The translations under genes were made by a program, and so were the position numbers. A DNA stretch of 64,000 nucleotides from an uncultured Kushneria sp. GTDB taxonomy: Bacteria > Pseudomonadota > Gammaproteobacteria > Pseudomonadales > Halomonadaceae. How positions within the stretch are numbered: position 1 is the first letter of the stretch; each line of letters opens with the position of its first letter. Below, in pieces: positions 10,437 to 20,880 of this stretch. The stretch spans positions 310,001 through 374,000 of the forward strand of contig NZ_CANMFC010000001.1 in assembly GCF_947497025.1 (NCBI RefSeq). Reading direction: 5' to 3'. Under the pieces are notes generated by a model. It did no database searches. It was not told the origin of the DNA and saw only the letters and a list, made by a program, of their open reading frames with translations.

Positions 10437-11936
10437 ATGCGAGGTTCAATCAAGGAAAACTGGTTTTCCAATATCCGTCCTGACGTGTTGTCAGGACTGG
10501 TGGTGGCGCTGGCACTGATTCCGGAGGCGATTGCCTTTTCGATCATCGCAGGCGTTGATCCCCAGGTCGGGCTTTATGCGTCATTTTCGATGGCAGTCGT
10601 CATCTCGATTACCGGCGGGCGGCCAGCGATGATTTCGGCCGCGACCGGGGCCATGGCACTGTTGATGGTGACGCTGGTGCGCGATCACGGCCTTGAGTAT
10701 CTTTTTGCCGCGACCATTCTGACCGGGCTTTTGCAGATTCTCTGGGGCGTGTTGAAACTCGGCAGCCTGATGCGCTTCGTGTCTCGCTCGGTCGTGACCG
10801 GGTTTGTCAACGCACTGGCCATTTTGATTTTCATGGCGCAGCTGCCGGAAATCACCGGTGCCAATGCCACGCTGACAGTCTACGCCATCATGCTGGGCGG
10901 GCTGGCCATCATTTATCTCTTCCCATATGTGCCGAAGATCGGCAAGGTCATTCCTTCGCCAATGGTCTGCATCGTGCTGATGACGGCTGTGGGGATGATC
11001 TTCGGGCTTGATGTGCGCACCGTGGGTGACATGGGCAGCCTGCCCGACAGTCTGCCGGTGTTTCTGATTCCCGACATCCCGCTCAATCTCGAGACGCTTT
11101 TGATCATCTTTCCCTATGCACTGACGCTTTCTGTCGTCGGGCTGCTGGAGTCAATGATGACCGCCACGATCGTGGATGATCTGACCGACACGCCCAGTGA
11201 CAAGAATCGTGAGTGCCGCGGGCAGGGCATTGCCAACGTGGCGACCGGTTTTCTGGGCGGCATGGCCGGTTGCGGCATGATCGGCCAGACGGTCATCAAC
11301 GTGAAGTCCGGCGGTCGGACCCGGCTTTCCACCATGACGGCCGGCGTCGGCCTTCTGATCATGGTGGTCTTTCTGGGGCCCTGGGTGGCACAGATCCCGA
11401 TGGCGGCGCTGGTCGCGGTCATGGTCATGGTTTCGATCGGCACCTTTGACTGGGGCTCGATTCGTGATCTGCCCAAAAAGCCGTTGACGACCAATATCGT
11501 CATGCTGGCCACCGTGGCCGTCACCGTGTCGACCCATAACCTGGCGATGGGCGTACTGGTGGGCGTACTGCTGGCAGCGCTTTTCTTTGCCAACAAGATC
11601 GGCCGTATCCTGCAGATCGATAGTGTGCTTGCCGAGCAGGACGGCGTGCAGCAGCGTGACTATCATGTGCGCGGGCAGGTCTTTTTCGCCTCGACCACCC
11701 GCTTTGCCGATGCCTTTGACGTCAAGGAAGGTGTGGATCGGGTCTGCATCAATGTGACGCATGCCCATTTCTGGGATATCACGGCGGTCGAGGTGCTGGA
11801 CCGGATTGTCATGAAGTTTCGTCGAGAGGGGATCGATGTCGAGGTGATCGGTCTCAATGAGGCCAGTCAGACCATGGTCGACCGCTTTGGGGTACATGAC
11901 AAGACCGATGGCATTATAGAGCCGGGCGGTCACTGA
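10437..11936 (+). CDS. SulP family anion permease, copy 2 (intact)
   Basis: [50 protein letters not shown]; SulP core plus C-terminal STAS-like region. Confidence 0.93.
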   Translation: MRGSIKENWFSNIRPDVLSGLVVALALIPEAIAFSIIAGVDPQVGLYASFSMAVVISITGGRPAMISAATGAMALLMVTLVRDHGLEYLFAATILTGLLQILWGVLKLGSLMRFVSRSVVTGFVNALAILIFMAQLPEITGANATLTVYAIMLGGLAIIYLFPYVPKIGKVIPSPMVCIVLMTAVGMIFGLDVRTVGDMGSLPDSLPVFLIPDIPLNLETLLIIFPYALTLSVVGLLESMMTATIVDDLTDTPSDKNRECRGQGIANVATGFLGGMAGCGMIGQTVINVKSGGRTRLSTMTAGVGLLIMVVFLGPWVAQIPMAALVAVMVMVSIGTFDWGSIRDLPKKPLTTNIVMLATVAVTVSTHNLAMGVLVGVLLAALFFANKIGRILQIDSVLAEQDGVQQRDYHVRGQVFFASTTRFADAFDVKEGVDRVCINVTHAHFWDITAVEVLDRIVMKFRREGIDVEVIGLNEASQTMVDRFGVHDKTDGIIEPGGH

Positions 11937-12021
11937 GCGTCATCGTCATGCTCCCGGGCGGCGACATCTGCGTCCGGGACAAGCCACACTCGAACAACGA
12001 GACGTGTTTTCGGAGATTCTC

Positions 12022-12888
12022 ATGAGCAGAACCATCATTGCCTGCTTCGATGACCAGGCGCGCGCTGACAGCGCCATCGGGGACTATGCGGCCTGGGCGG
12101 CGCGACAGATCAAGGCGCCCCTGTGTCTTTTGCATGTATTGGAACAAAAGACCATCACACACGAGGATTATTCAGGCCAGATCGGGCTGGGTACCCGTGA
12201 GCGACTGCTGGAAGAGATAACCGAAGAAGAAGGACGAATCATTCGTCAGGCGCGTGAAGAAGGGCGCCAGATGCTGGAGACGCTCAGAGCGCGTCTGACG
12301 GACGAGATGTTGACGCCGCAGGTTCAGCAGCGCCACGGTGCGCTGGCACCCACCCTGCGCGAACAGTGCAACAGCGAAGACCTGCTGGTGCTGGGACGTT
12401 GTGGCCATCAGCACAGCCAGAATCATCACCATCAGGGCGACGAGGATATGTCGCTGGGTGCGCATCTGGAGGATCTGGCGCAGCACCTGGACGTTCCCAT
12501 GTTGATCGCCCCGGCACGCTTTCAGGTGCCGGCCCGTGCCATGGTCGCCTTTGATGGCAGCGATCGCGGCCTCGAACAGCTCTCGCGGCTGGTGAAATGG
12601 GGCTGGCTTGAAGGGCTTGAAACGCACGTGGTGCATGTCAGTGAACCCGCCAATTCGCAGCCTGCCGAGCGCGGTGCCGAACTGCTCGGCGCGGCCGGCC
12701 TTGATGTGAAGCCCGTGACGCTTGAGGGCGATGCCGGACGCAAGCTGCCGGCCTATGCCCGCGAGCAGGAAGTCGACCTTGTGGCCATGGGCGCCTACGG
12801 TCACAGCTCGCTGCGCCGCTTTTTGATGGGCAGCACCACCCACAAGCTGCTGGAAGCCATGCCGAGTGCCATTCTCCTGATGCGTTGA
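12022..12888 (+). CDS. Universal stress protein (tandem UspA domains), copy 2
   Basis: MSRTIIACFDDQARADSAIGDYAAWAARQIKAPLCLLHVLE ... VDLVAMGAYGHSSLRRFLMGSTTHKLLEAMPSAILLMR; GGAG upstream. Confidence 0.9.
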   Translation: MSRTIIACFDDQARADSAIGDYAAWAARQIKAPLCLLHVLEQKTITHEDYSGQIGLGTRERLLEEITEEEGRIIRQAREEGRQMLETLRARLTDEMLTPQVQQRHGALAPTLREQCNSEDLLVLGRCGHQHSQNHHHQGDEDMSLGAHLEDLAQHLDVPMLIAPARFQVPARAMVAFDGSDRGLEQLSRLVKWGWLEGLETHVVHVSEPANSQPAERGAELLGAAGLDVKPVTLEGDAGRKLPAYAREQEVDLVAMGAYGHSSLRRFLMGSTTHKLLEAMPSAILLMR

Positions 12889-12907
12889 TCAGGCAATGAC
12901 CACCAGC

Positions 12908-12940
12908 AAAAAGGGGAACCCTCTCGGGTTCCCCTTTTTT
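12908..12940. terminator. Bidirectional rho-independent terminator
   Basis: AAAAAGGGGAACCC-TCTC-GGGTTCCCCTTTTTT between convergent genes. Confidence 0.9.
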
Positions 12941-12966
12941 GATCACATCACTATCACTGTGCGGAC

Positions 12967-13434
12967 TTACTGCTCCAGCGTGACCATATCGCCCTTGAAG
13001 GCGGCTTCCGTCACGACATTACCGGCATGGCACTCATAGCGCTGGCTGTCCGGATTGGCACGCTGCTCGTAATAGCTGGTGATATTAACGATGGCATTGG
13101 CACCGACCTGCCGGGCGCGATCCTGCAGTGCCAGAAGCGACTGAAGTGCGGCCAGACGGCAGGATTCGGCATCGGTGCGCAGGGCAGCACGCACCTTATT
13201 GGCACTATAGAAGCCGCCGCGGCGTGTCTGAATGGCTGGGTGCTGCTGGTCGGCAAAATAGAGCCGGATCGAGGGATCGAGCTTTTCCTGCGCTTCGGGC
13301 TGAGTCATGACCTCGGCCAGTGGCTGCATCAGAAAGGTGTTACGTGCCTGTGCAGGGCCTGCCGTGGCCAGCATGATCAGGGCGCCCGTCATGGCGGCGG
13401 CCATGGAGACTTTAAAGGGCAGGTGGAAGGTCAT
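12967..13434 (-). CDS. Small secreted protein, RcsF/'excinuclease ATPase'-like (uncertain)
   Basis: Signal peptide, then conserved-looking ARQVGANAIVNITSYYEQ...YECHAG core with cysteines. Confidence 0.55.
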   Translation of the reverse strand: MTFHLPFKVSMAAAMTGALIMLATAGPAQARNTFLMQPLAEVMTQPEAQEKLDPSIRLYFADQQHPAIQTRRGGFYSANKVRAALRTDAESCRLAALQSLLALQDRARQVGANAIVNITSYYEQRANPDSQRYECHAGNVVTEAAFKGDMVTLEQ

Positions 13435-13518
13435 CGAACGTCCTCCGGGAGGTATCAAAAAGGCAGGGTGCACAATGTAGCCTTTCACACACGTTTGCGA
13501 AAGACCGCAGCGCGGGCC

Positions 13519-14118
13519 TCAACCTGAAAGTGGTTTGCGAAAGGCCTGAAAACAGTGCTGGTTTCGCGGCAGCGCCACGACCCGGTGTGCGTCAAGTCCT
13601 GGCACCCTGACAGGCTCAAGCTGTGCAAGCGCCGGGATATCCTCGGGGCCGACCCGGTTATAGGGCGGCTGATCGTTCCACCCCAGAAGCAGCAGCCCTC
13701 CCGGGCGCAGACAGTCTACGCAGGCGGCAAAGGCCTGCTCGACGTCGGCCTGTTCATTGAGGCCCCAGCCCAGTACCCCATTGCACAAAATGGCGTCGAG
13801 ACCCTCATGAGGGATATGATCATTCAGCGTTGTCAGATTGCCCACGATATGGCTGTCACCGCCAAAGGGGCGTTTGGCGGCGTCCAGATCGATGGTCGTG
13901 ACCTCGGCGTCGCCCAGCAGTGACGGATAGTGATGGGTATACCAGCCGCAACCCACCATCAGAACGCGCCGAATGCTCCTGTCACTGGCGATGGCCGGCA
14001 GGATGCGGTTCTCAAACATGATGCGATCACGGTAAGGATAGCGCAGCCGCACACCGTAGTGATCCAGCGTGCGAAGGGTCGTGGCGGTCCAGCCATACAG
14101 CGCTGCCTTGAACGTCAT
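13519..14118 (-). CDS. Class I SAM-dependent methyltransferase-like protein of APE-type cluster
   Basis: VLMVGCGWYTHHYPSLLGDAEVTTIDLD motif I/II pattern; CLRPGGLLLLGW. Confidence 0.75.
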   Translation of the reverse strand: MTFKAALYGWTATTLRTLDHYGVRLRYPYRDRIMFENRILPAIASDRSIRRVLMVGCGWYTHHYPSLLGDAEVTTIDLDAAKRPFGGDSHIVGNLTTLNDHIPHEGLDAILCNGVLGWGLNEQADVEQAFAACVDCLRPGGLLLLGWNDQPPYNRVGPEDIPALAQLEPVRVPGLDAHRVVALPRNQHCFQAFRKPLSG

Positions 14119-14203
14119 GCGTCATCCTTTTCGTTATTGTCGTTATCCTTTACAAAACACGTGACGGCGTCGATCTGCCTGATGCCGGCCTGAAAAAGCG
14201 CAA

Positions 14204-14926
14204 TCAGAACAGTCCGCCGTTGACAGCAATCACCTGGCGGGTCACGTAGCTGCTGTCGTCGGAGCATAAGAAGCTGATGACACCCGCGACCTCCTCGGCT
14301 TCCCCCATGCGCTGCATGGGCACGACCTTTTTGATGTCCACATCGATATTGTCGGTCATGTCGGTATTGACCCATCCGGGGGCAATACAGTTCACCGTGA
14401 TGTTTCGTTTGGCCAGTTCCAGCGCCAGTGACTTGCTGGCCGCAATCAGTCCACCCTTGGCAGCGCCATAGTTGACCTGCCCACGATTGCCGATCACGCC
14501 GGCGGCGGAGGAGAGCACCACGATGCGTCCGGGCTTTCGACGCTGAATCATGGGCATGACCAGCGGCCTGAGCACGTTATAGAACCCGCCCAGATCGACA
14601 TTGAGCACGCTGTCCCACTGTTCATCAGACATGCCGGGAAAGGGGGCGTCCTGATGAAAACCGGCATTGAGCACCACGCCATGGTAGGCCCCGTGCTCGG
14701 CGATATCGGCCTCAAGGCATGCGCGGGCCTCGTCGCGTGCGCCGACATCGAACTGCAATAGCCGCGCCTTTTGACCCATGAAGGTAATCTCGTCCGCCAC
14801 GGCGCGTGCCTGCGCCTCGCTGTGGCGGTAGTGCACGACGATATCAAAGCCGTCGCGGGCCAGTCGCAGGGCGGCCGCCCGGCCGATGCCGCGACTGGCG
14901 CCGGTAATCAGGATGGTCTGTGACAT
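14204..14926 (-). CDS. 3-oxoacyl-ACP reductase, FabG-like (ApeQ-type)
   Basis: ILITGASRGIGRAAALRLARDGFDIVVHYR...NYGAAKGGLIAASKSLALELAKRNITVNCIAPGWV; SDR family. Confidence 0.92.
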   Translation of the reverse strand: MSQTILITGASRGIGRAAALRLARDGFDIVVHYRHSEAQARAVADEITFMGQKARLLQFDVGARDEARACLEADIAEHGAYHGVVLNAGFHQDAPFPGMSDEQWDSVLNVDLGGFYNVLRPLVMPMIQRRKPGRIVVLSSAAGVIGNRGQVNYGAAKGGLIAASKSLALELAKRNITVNCIAPGWVNTDMTDNIDVDIKKVVPMQRMGEAEEVAGVISFLCSDDSSYVTRQVIAVNGGLF

Positions 14927-15022
14927 GTCATTTTCCGATCGCGTGGTAGGGAATCGTCATTGGGCGTAGTGGTTGAGAATGATCGTGGGCAACAGGTTGC
15001 AGGCCCCGGGGAATCGCCGGCA

Positions 15023-15484
15023 TTACCCGGCGGTCGTCTGCAAAACGCTCAGCGTCGCCCTGGCCAGCCAGCCATGCTCGGGATTTTCGCCGGGTCGGTA
15101 GAGCACACCATCAAAGGTGCCCAGACCGCTGTCGGCGAGGGTGTCCACGCTGACCCTGACTTCCAGCGGCTGATCAAATGTCAGGTGGTCAACCCGGGCC
15201 TCGAAGCGTCGAGCGCCCAGCAACATGCCTTGGCGGGGCGTACCGCCTTCGCGGGGCTGCAGGGTCGACCAGGCCGCCGAGGCCTGCGCCATCCACTCCA
15301 GCGCCACCTGCACCGGAATGCCCCGGGTGTCGGCAAAAAGATCCTCGGGTGACGGGGTCACGGCCACCACGATGTGTCGGTCATTGGCATCGATCACGTG
15401 ATCGAGCAGACACATCGGCCCCTGGTGCGGGACCAGGGAGGCCACGGGAGGCCACGTTGACGGTCCGGAATATGCGTCATGCAT
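15023..15484 (-). CDS. 3-hydroxyacyl-ACP dehydratase-like hotdog protein (ApeP-type)
   Basis: LVPHQGPMCLLDHVIDAND...GIPVQVALEWMAQASAAW. Confidence 0.85.
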   Translation of the reverse strand: MHDAYSGPSTWPPVASLVPHQGPMCLLDHVIDANDRHIVVAVTPSPEDLFADTRGIPVQVALEWMAQASAAWSTLQPREGGTPRQGMLLGARRFEARVDHLTFDQPLEVRVSVDTLADSGLGTFDGVLYRPGENPEHGWLARATLSVLQTTAG

Positions 15485-16655
15485 CGCTGCGCTCCAGCAC
15501 CAGCACGGCATTGTTGCCGCCAAAGGCAAAGGCGTTGGAGAGCGCCACGCGCGGCTGTCCGGCGCTGTCTTCGCTCACCAGCGACAGCGGCATCAGTGTC
15601 TCGTCAAGCGGCTGGTCATGAACATGGCGCGGCAGAAAACCGTGTTCCAGCGCCAGCCAGCAAAAGGCGGCTTCAAGCGCGCCGGCGGCACCCAGCGTGT
15701 GGCCGGTCAGCGCCTTGGTCGAGCTGGCCGGGGGCTGGCGATCGCCAAACACGTCATGAAGGGCCAGCGCCTCCATTGCATCGTTGTGCGTGGTCGCGGT
15801 GCCATGCAGGTTGAGGTAGTCGATATCATTGGGCGCTCGACCGGCCATGTCGAGCGCCTGGCGGATGGCCGTGATGGCGCCCTGACCGTCCGGCGCCGGG
15901 GCCGAAATGTGATAGGCGTCCGAGCTTTCTCCGTAGCCGGTCAGCTGAATGCCGCCGGCCTCGCGGGTCACGATAAACAGGGCGGCGGCTTCACCGATGT
16001 TGATACCACGCCGCTCGGCAGTAAACGGCTGACACGGCGTATCGCTGATCGCTCCCAACGCGTCAAAGCCATGCGCGGTCAGGTGGCACAGGGTGTCGGC
16101 GCCGCCGGCAATCACGGCATCTGCCTGCCCGGAGAGCAAAAGGCGCCGTGCCGCACTCAGCGCTCGGGCACCGGAGCTGCAGGCCGTGGAAATGGTCCAT
16201 GCCGGCCCCGACAGCCCCAGATGGGCGCGAATGAAATGGGCCGGCGCGCCGAGTTCCTGATGGGCGTAGCGATAGTGCTCGTCAAACTCGTTGCCGGGCC
16301 CGGTGCGGGCAATGGCCGCCTCGGTTTCCGAGATGCCCGAGGTGCTGGTACCCATGACCACGGCGATGCGATGCGGCGCATGATGTGCCAGCGTCTCCTC
16401 CAGCTGCGGCCCCAGTGCCTCCAGTGCCGTGGCGATGAGCCGGTTGTTGCGACTGGCATGCTCGAAAGGCCAGGCATCAGACGAGACCAGCGGGACCGTG
16501 ACATCCCCCAGCGCCAGCATTCGTCCGGGCGTATAGCGCTCGCTGCCGGTCAGCCCGCGCTGCCCTTTGGCGAGCGCGTCAATGATGGTGCCGTGGTTGT
16601 CCCCGAGACTGCAGATCACGGCAGGCGCGGAGAGTCGACAGTAAGCGGGCGTCAT
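15477..16655 (-). CDS. Beta-ketoacyl-ACP synthase (ApeO-like)
   Basis: Catalytic motifs TISTACSSGARAL, LHGTATTHNDAME, TGHTLGAAGALEAAF. Confidence 0.93.
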   Translation of the reverse strand: MTPAYCRLSAPAVICSLGDNHGTIIDALAKGQRGLTGSERYTPGRMLALGDVTVPLVSSDAWPFEHASRNNRLIATALEALGPQLEETLAHHAPHRIAVVMGTSTSGISETEAAIARTGPGNEFDEHYRYAHQELGAPAHFIRAHLGLSGPAWTISTACSSGARALSAARRLLLSGQADAVIAGGADTLCHLTAHGFDALGAISDTPCQPFTAERRGINIGEAAALFIVTREAGGIQLTGYGESSDAYHISAPAPDGQGAITAIRQALDMAGRAPNDIDYLNLHGTATTHNDAMEALALHDVFGDRQPPASSTKALTGHTLGAAGALEAAFCWLALEHGFLPRHVHDQPLDETLMPLSLVSEDSAGQPRVALSNAFAFGGNNAVLVLERSDA

Positions 16656-17269
16656 GGGGTCTCTCCGGCGCTATTGTCATGACCAAAGGGGGTGATGACC
16701 ATGCGATAGCCGATCTGGAAATCGGTCAGCACGTCATGGGCCTGCTCAAGAGGATGATCGATGGTGTCGATGCGGGCGACCAGCGTGTCACCGTCGAGAA
16801 TCTCGCGCACTCGACCATGCTCAAAACGCTGGTCCTGCACCTGCCATGTACTGCCCTGGAAGGCCGCCTGCAGGTCGGTTTCGGGGCGCAGACTCCACTC
16901 CAGGCGCTGGGCAAACCATTGGGCCGGGAAGGGGGGCCTGTCCATGATCGACTGGGTGTAGCGGGCGCCCTGGTCGTCGCGTACCAGGGTGAAAAGCCGC
17001 TGGCCGGTGGGGGTGGCGATGACCACGCGCAGCCCTTCATCGGAGAGACGAATCACCGACAGCAGTGTCTGCTCGGGGCGTGTCTCGTCAAAGGGGGTGA
17101 TGGTCAGCCTGCGCTTGAGCGTCTGTGCCTCGCCCTGCCAGCCGGGCGCCGCCTGGGGGGCCATGGCCGGCACGCTACAGCCGGTCATCAGGGTCAGCAT
17201 CAACAAAAGCGCGCACGGCCACAGGTGCCGGGTCAGAAGAGGCAGTGGCAGAAAGGGCAGTGCTGTCAT
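16652..17269 (-). CDS. DUF3261-type lipoprotein of APE cluster
   Basis: Lipobox LMTGC; position between KS and flavoprotein in an APE-like operon. Confidence 0.75.
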   Translation of the reverse strand: MTALPFLPLPLLTRHLWPCALLLMLTLMTGCSVPAMAPQAAPGWQGEAQTLKRRLTITPFDETRPEQTLLSVIRLSDEGLRVVIATPTGQRLFTLVRDDQGARYTQSIMDRPPFPAQWFAQRLEWSLRPETDLQAAFQGSTWQVQDQRFEHGRVREILDGDTLVARIDTIDHPLEQAHDVLTDFQIGYRMVITPFGHDNSAGETP

Positions 17270-18582
17270 GCGGCGTGTCCACACAGTTGGGCCAGCGTGT
17301 CGAGGTATCGACGCGGCTGGCTGACAAAGGGGTTGTCGTTATCCCAGGCGTAGCCTGCCAGGACGGCGCTGATCATGCGCCTTAAATAGGCCGGTGGCTC
17401 GGGATGAAAGATGATGGCCGGCAGTCGGCCATCGTACCAGGCCTCCACGAAGGCGCGAAAGGTATCGATGCCGTGGCGCAGCGGGCGTTCAAAATCCCCC
17501 TGCCAGTCCACGTCACGGCCTTCAAGCTGTGCCCTGACCAGCGGCGCGGCCAGACAGGCCGAACGTACCGCAATGGTCACACCCGAAGAAAAGATAGGGT
17601 CGAGAAACTCGCCGGCATTGCCAAGAATGGCGTAGCCCGGGCCGGTGAGGGTGGTGACGTTGCGGCTGTAGCCACCAAGTGCCGCGATGGGGCGGTGAGG
17701 CGTTTCGGCATCGAGCCAGCCGTCCAGCTCGTTAAAGGCCGTGAAGCAGGCCTGAAAGCCCTGCGCCTCATCCGTGGCCGGGCCGGTCAGGCGCGCCAGC
17801 TCATCAGGTGCGCCGACAAAGCCGGTCGAGGCGCGATCGTTGGCAAAGGGAATGACCCAGTACCAGACACTGGCCTGCGGATGCAGCCCGATCTGAATCT
17901 TGGTGCGATCAAAGTCATGCGACCGGCAGGCGTCCGGCTTGAGTGACAGATGGGTGAACAGCGCCTGGCGCTGTGTCAGATGGGTCTCTTCCAGCGTGCC
18001 CTCCAGGCGGGCCAGCACCTGGGCCAGACCGCTGGCATCCAGCACGAAGCGGGCCTTGAGTCGCCAGTGGGAGCCCTGCTCGTTCCGGATGGTCAATACC
18101 GGCGTTATAGGGTGGCGCTCGAAGGCCGTGACCCGCTGACCAAAATGCACCTCGGCACCGCGATCGCAGGCGGCCTCGATCAGGCGCTGATCAAAGTCGG
18201 CACGCTCGACCTGCCATGCCTGTCCCGTGCCTTCGCTCGACTTGTCCTGAAAGTCGATATCCACCCGCTGATCGCCACGGACAAAACGGGCGCCGTTTTT
18301 CATCTGATAGCCGGCCCTGTCGATCACGTCGGCCAGCCCTGCGTGCTTAAGGTCCATCAGGCACTGTGGCAAAAGACTCTCGCCGATGGAGAAGCGCGGA
18401 AAATGCGCCGCCTCGAGCACAAGGACGCGATGGCCGGCCTCGGCCAGCAGGGCGGCCGCCACGGCGCCGGCGGGCCCGGCGCCGATAATGGCCACATCGG
18501 TTTCCCTTTCAGGCATGTCGGCCTCAGGGGCGCGGGACATGGAAGTTGTCATGGCGTTATCCGTGGTCATGGGTATTGTCAT
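17266..18582 (-). CDS. FAD-dependent oxidoreductase, tryptophan-halogenase-like, APE cluster
   Basis: VAIIGAGPAGAVAAALLAEAGHRVLVLE dinucleotide fold; contains WYWVIP (WxWxIP pattern). Confidence 0.85.
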   Translation of the reverse strand: MTIPMTTDNAMTTSMSRAPEADMPERETDVAIIGAGPAGAVAAALLAEAGHRVLVLEAAHFPRFSIGESLLPQCLMDLKHAGLADVIDRAGYQMKNGARFVRGDQRVDIDFQDKSSEGTGQAWQVERADFDQRLIEAACDRGAEVHFGQRVTAFERHPITPVLTIRNEQGSHWRLKARFVLDASGLAQVLARLEGTLEETHLTQRQALFTHLSLKPDACRSHDFDRTKIQIGLHPQASVWYWVIPFANDRASTGFVGAPDELARLTGPATDEAQGFQACFTAFNELDGWLDAETPHRPIAALGGYSRNVTTLTGPGYAILGNAGEFLDPIFSSGVTIAVRSACLAAPLVRAQLEGRDVDWQGDFERPLRHGIDTFRAFVEAWYDGRLPAIIFHPEPPAYLRRMISAVLAGYAWDNDNPFVSQPRRYLDTLAQLCGHAA

Positions 18583-20878
18583 GATGTGCCGGCTGATCCT
18601 TTGGAACGCGCCGCTGCACCAGCGCCGTGAGCAGCCAGACGCTGGCCAGCCCGATCAGGGTGGTCATGCCGATATGATGCAACACCGGCGTGGCACTGAA
18701 GGCCAGCAGGCCAAAGGCCAGAAGGCTTGAGATGATCGACAGTGTGATCGCAAGCCAGGCATGATGCGCTCTGGGATGTTCCTGCATGAAGATGCCGGCG
18801 TCCAGCCCGATGCCCAGCACCAGCAACAGCGCCAGCTGATGAAACAGATTCAGCGGTACGCCCAGCAGGGCGTACAGCGTGAGTACGGTCAAAATGGCGC
18901 CGCCGGCCGGGGCGATGACGCGCCAGGTGCGCCACCGGTAGCGCAGGGCCAGCATCAGGGTCAGCACGACAAGTGCGCCTGCCACCCATTGTGCGATCTG
19001 GCGGCGCAGCTTGCCCAGCACATTGCTGATCTGCTCGACGCGGTCGACCAGTTCGATGTGTTCATCGCTGCGCGCCAGGCTTTCCAGCTGCTGATGCGCG
19101 TGGTCATCGATGCCGCCGTTGAGGGTGACCATGCCGGCCACCTGACCCTTGTCGATGTTGCCAAGCCACAGGCGTTGATCACTTTCGCCAAGCGGGCTTG
19201 TCAGCCAGTGATCCAGCGTCAGCGGCGGGGATTGTGTCAGCGTCTCCAGCGCGCGCTCGTAAAGCGCCGGCGGTAGCCCTGCCGAGGCATACATCTGATC
19301 GAGCTGCTGCTGATACAGTCGGCGGGTCCGTTCAAGATTGGCACGCTGCCGGGCACTGGAGGGGACGTGATCGGCCAGACTGGTGTGACCACCCAGATGA
19401 CCGTCCTTCACCAGCCCATCCAGCATGGGGTCGAGTGATTCGACCCGACCGAGAAAGCCTTCGTTGTCATGAGCGGTGATCAGTAGATAAACGGTACCGG
19501 TATCCCGCCCGAGCTCACGCTGGATCAGCGCCTCATCGCCCAGAAGCTGCTGTGACGAGGTATTGAGCAGCCGCAGACTGTCATCGCCTTGCAGACGCAC
19601 ACCGGCAATGGCAACGGCGATCAGAGCCAGCACCAGCGCCAGGCGCGGCCCGAGCCGGCCGCGAAGGCGGTCGAGCACCCGCCAGAGGCGTTCGGCCAGT
19701 TGCCGGGTGCTGGGCGTGGTGCGCACGCGCGTCATGGGTAGCCACAGCACGACCGTCAGCCAGGCCCCAAGCAGGCCGCAGCCAGCAAATATCGCCATCT
19801 GACGAAGTCCCGGCATGGGCGTGAAGGCCTGGACAACGTAGGCCATGACGCTGGTCACCAGCCCGAGCGCCAGACCCGGCAGCATGTGGCGCAGTCGAAA
19901 ATTCCGGCCGGCAAGGGCGCGGGCGCACTGAAGATGCAGGGCATAATCGATGGCCACCCCGATCAGGCTGCTGCCAAAGGCAATGGTCAGCAGATGAATG
20001 CCCTCAAACCACCAGAGCGTGATGGCCAGGGCAAACACCCCCCCCGTGACCAGCGGCAGCAGCAGGGTGGCGATCGTGACCGGTGAGCGAAACACCACCA
20101 GCAGGATGAGCAGGACGCCGATCAACGAGCCCAGCCCGATGGTGCTGATCTCGCTTCGGGCCTGATGCGCGCCATCGGCGGCGTGAAAGACCATGCCGGA
20201 GCGCCATAGATGTGCTTTGGGGTGCGCCTTCTGAAACTGTGCAATGGCTCCGGTCAGACGGTCCTGCAGCCCCGTATCCCAGGCACTGCCTGCAAGCTCC
20301 CCGGTCATGACGACCAGTGCCTTGCCATCCACCTCGAGAGTGACCAGATCCCCCCGGGTATCAAAACGGGTAGAGAGCTGACTGTCGAGCCAGCGGTTGA
20401 GCAGTCCGAAAGGGTCGCGTACCGGGTGCTGGTCGATACCGGTGGGCATGACCAGAGACGCCAGCGCCTGACGGCGTAGCTCGCTGATATCCCCTCCGTC
20501 GATGGTGGCGCGCAGATGGTCATCCAGCAGGCGATAGCGCGACGGCCCCAGCACTTCCAGCAGACTGTCGAGCTGGTAGTCGCCCGGACGATAGCGCACC
20601 TCGCTGACCGCCCCGGCACGCTGTAGCGCCTGTGCCAGTTCCGCCGCGGCCTCGCCGGGTTGTTCGGCGTCCAGCAGCAGTACGAAGCGGTGGGTAAAAG
20701 GGGCGCCGAGCTGCTCGTTGGCGCGATCGACACCGGGAGACTGGTGCGTGTCGGGCAGCAGCGCCGTAATGCGCGTATCAAGGCTTGTGCCACGCAGCAG
20801 CTGCCAGCCACTGAATATCAGACAGGCCGTCAGTACCAGACCCCATAAAAGCGCCGGCAGGCGAGAGGTGCGCGTCAT
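18557..20878 (-). CDS. MMPL/RND-family exporter of APE cluster
   Basis: 773 aa with two TM blocks; typical MMPL architecture. Confidence 0.88.
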   Translation of the reverse strand: MTRTSRLPALLWGLVLTACLIFSGWQLLRGTSLDTRITALLPDTHQSPGVDRANEQLGAPFTHRFVLLLDAEQPGEAAAELAQALQRAGAVSEVRYRPGDYQLDSLLEVLGPSRYRLLDDHLRATIDGGDISELRRQALASLVMPTGIDQHPVRDPFGLLNRWLDSQLSTRFDTRGDLVTLEVDGKALVVMTGELAGSAWDTGLQDRLTGAIAQFQKAHPKAHLWRSGMVFHAADGAHQARSEISTIGLGSLIGVLLILLVVFRSPVTIATLLLPLVTGGVFALAITLWWFEGIHLLTIAFGSSLIGVAIDYALHLQCARALAGRNFRLRHMLPGLALGLVTSVMAYVVQAFTPMPGLRQMAIFAGCGLLGAWLTVVLWLPMTRVRTTPSTRQLAERLWRVLDRLRGRLGPRLALVLALIAVAIAGVRLQGDDSLRLLNTSSQQLLGDEALIQRELGRDTGTVYLLITAHDNEGFLGRVESLDPMLDGLVKDGHLGGHTSLADHVPSSARQRANLERTRRLYQQQLDQMYASAGLPPALYERALETLTQSPPLTLDHWLTSPLGESDQRLWLGNIDKGQVAGMVTLNGGIDDHAHQQLESLARSDEHIELVDRVEQISNVLGKLRRQIAQWVAGALVVLTLMLALRYRWRTWRVIAPAGGAILTVLTLYALLGVPLNLFHQLALLLVLGIGLDAGIFMQEHPRAHHAWLAITLSIISSLLAFGLLAFSATPVLHHIGMTTLIGLASVWLLTALVQRRVPKDQPAHHDNTHDHG

Positions 20879-20880
20879 GG

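Noticed and set aside
15618-16682. 354-aa plus-strand ORF inside the APE region
   Set aside because: Antisense to a KS with intact catalytic motifs
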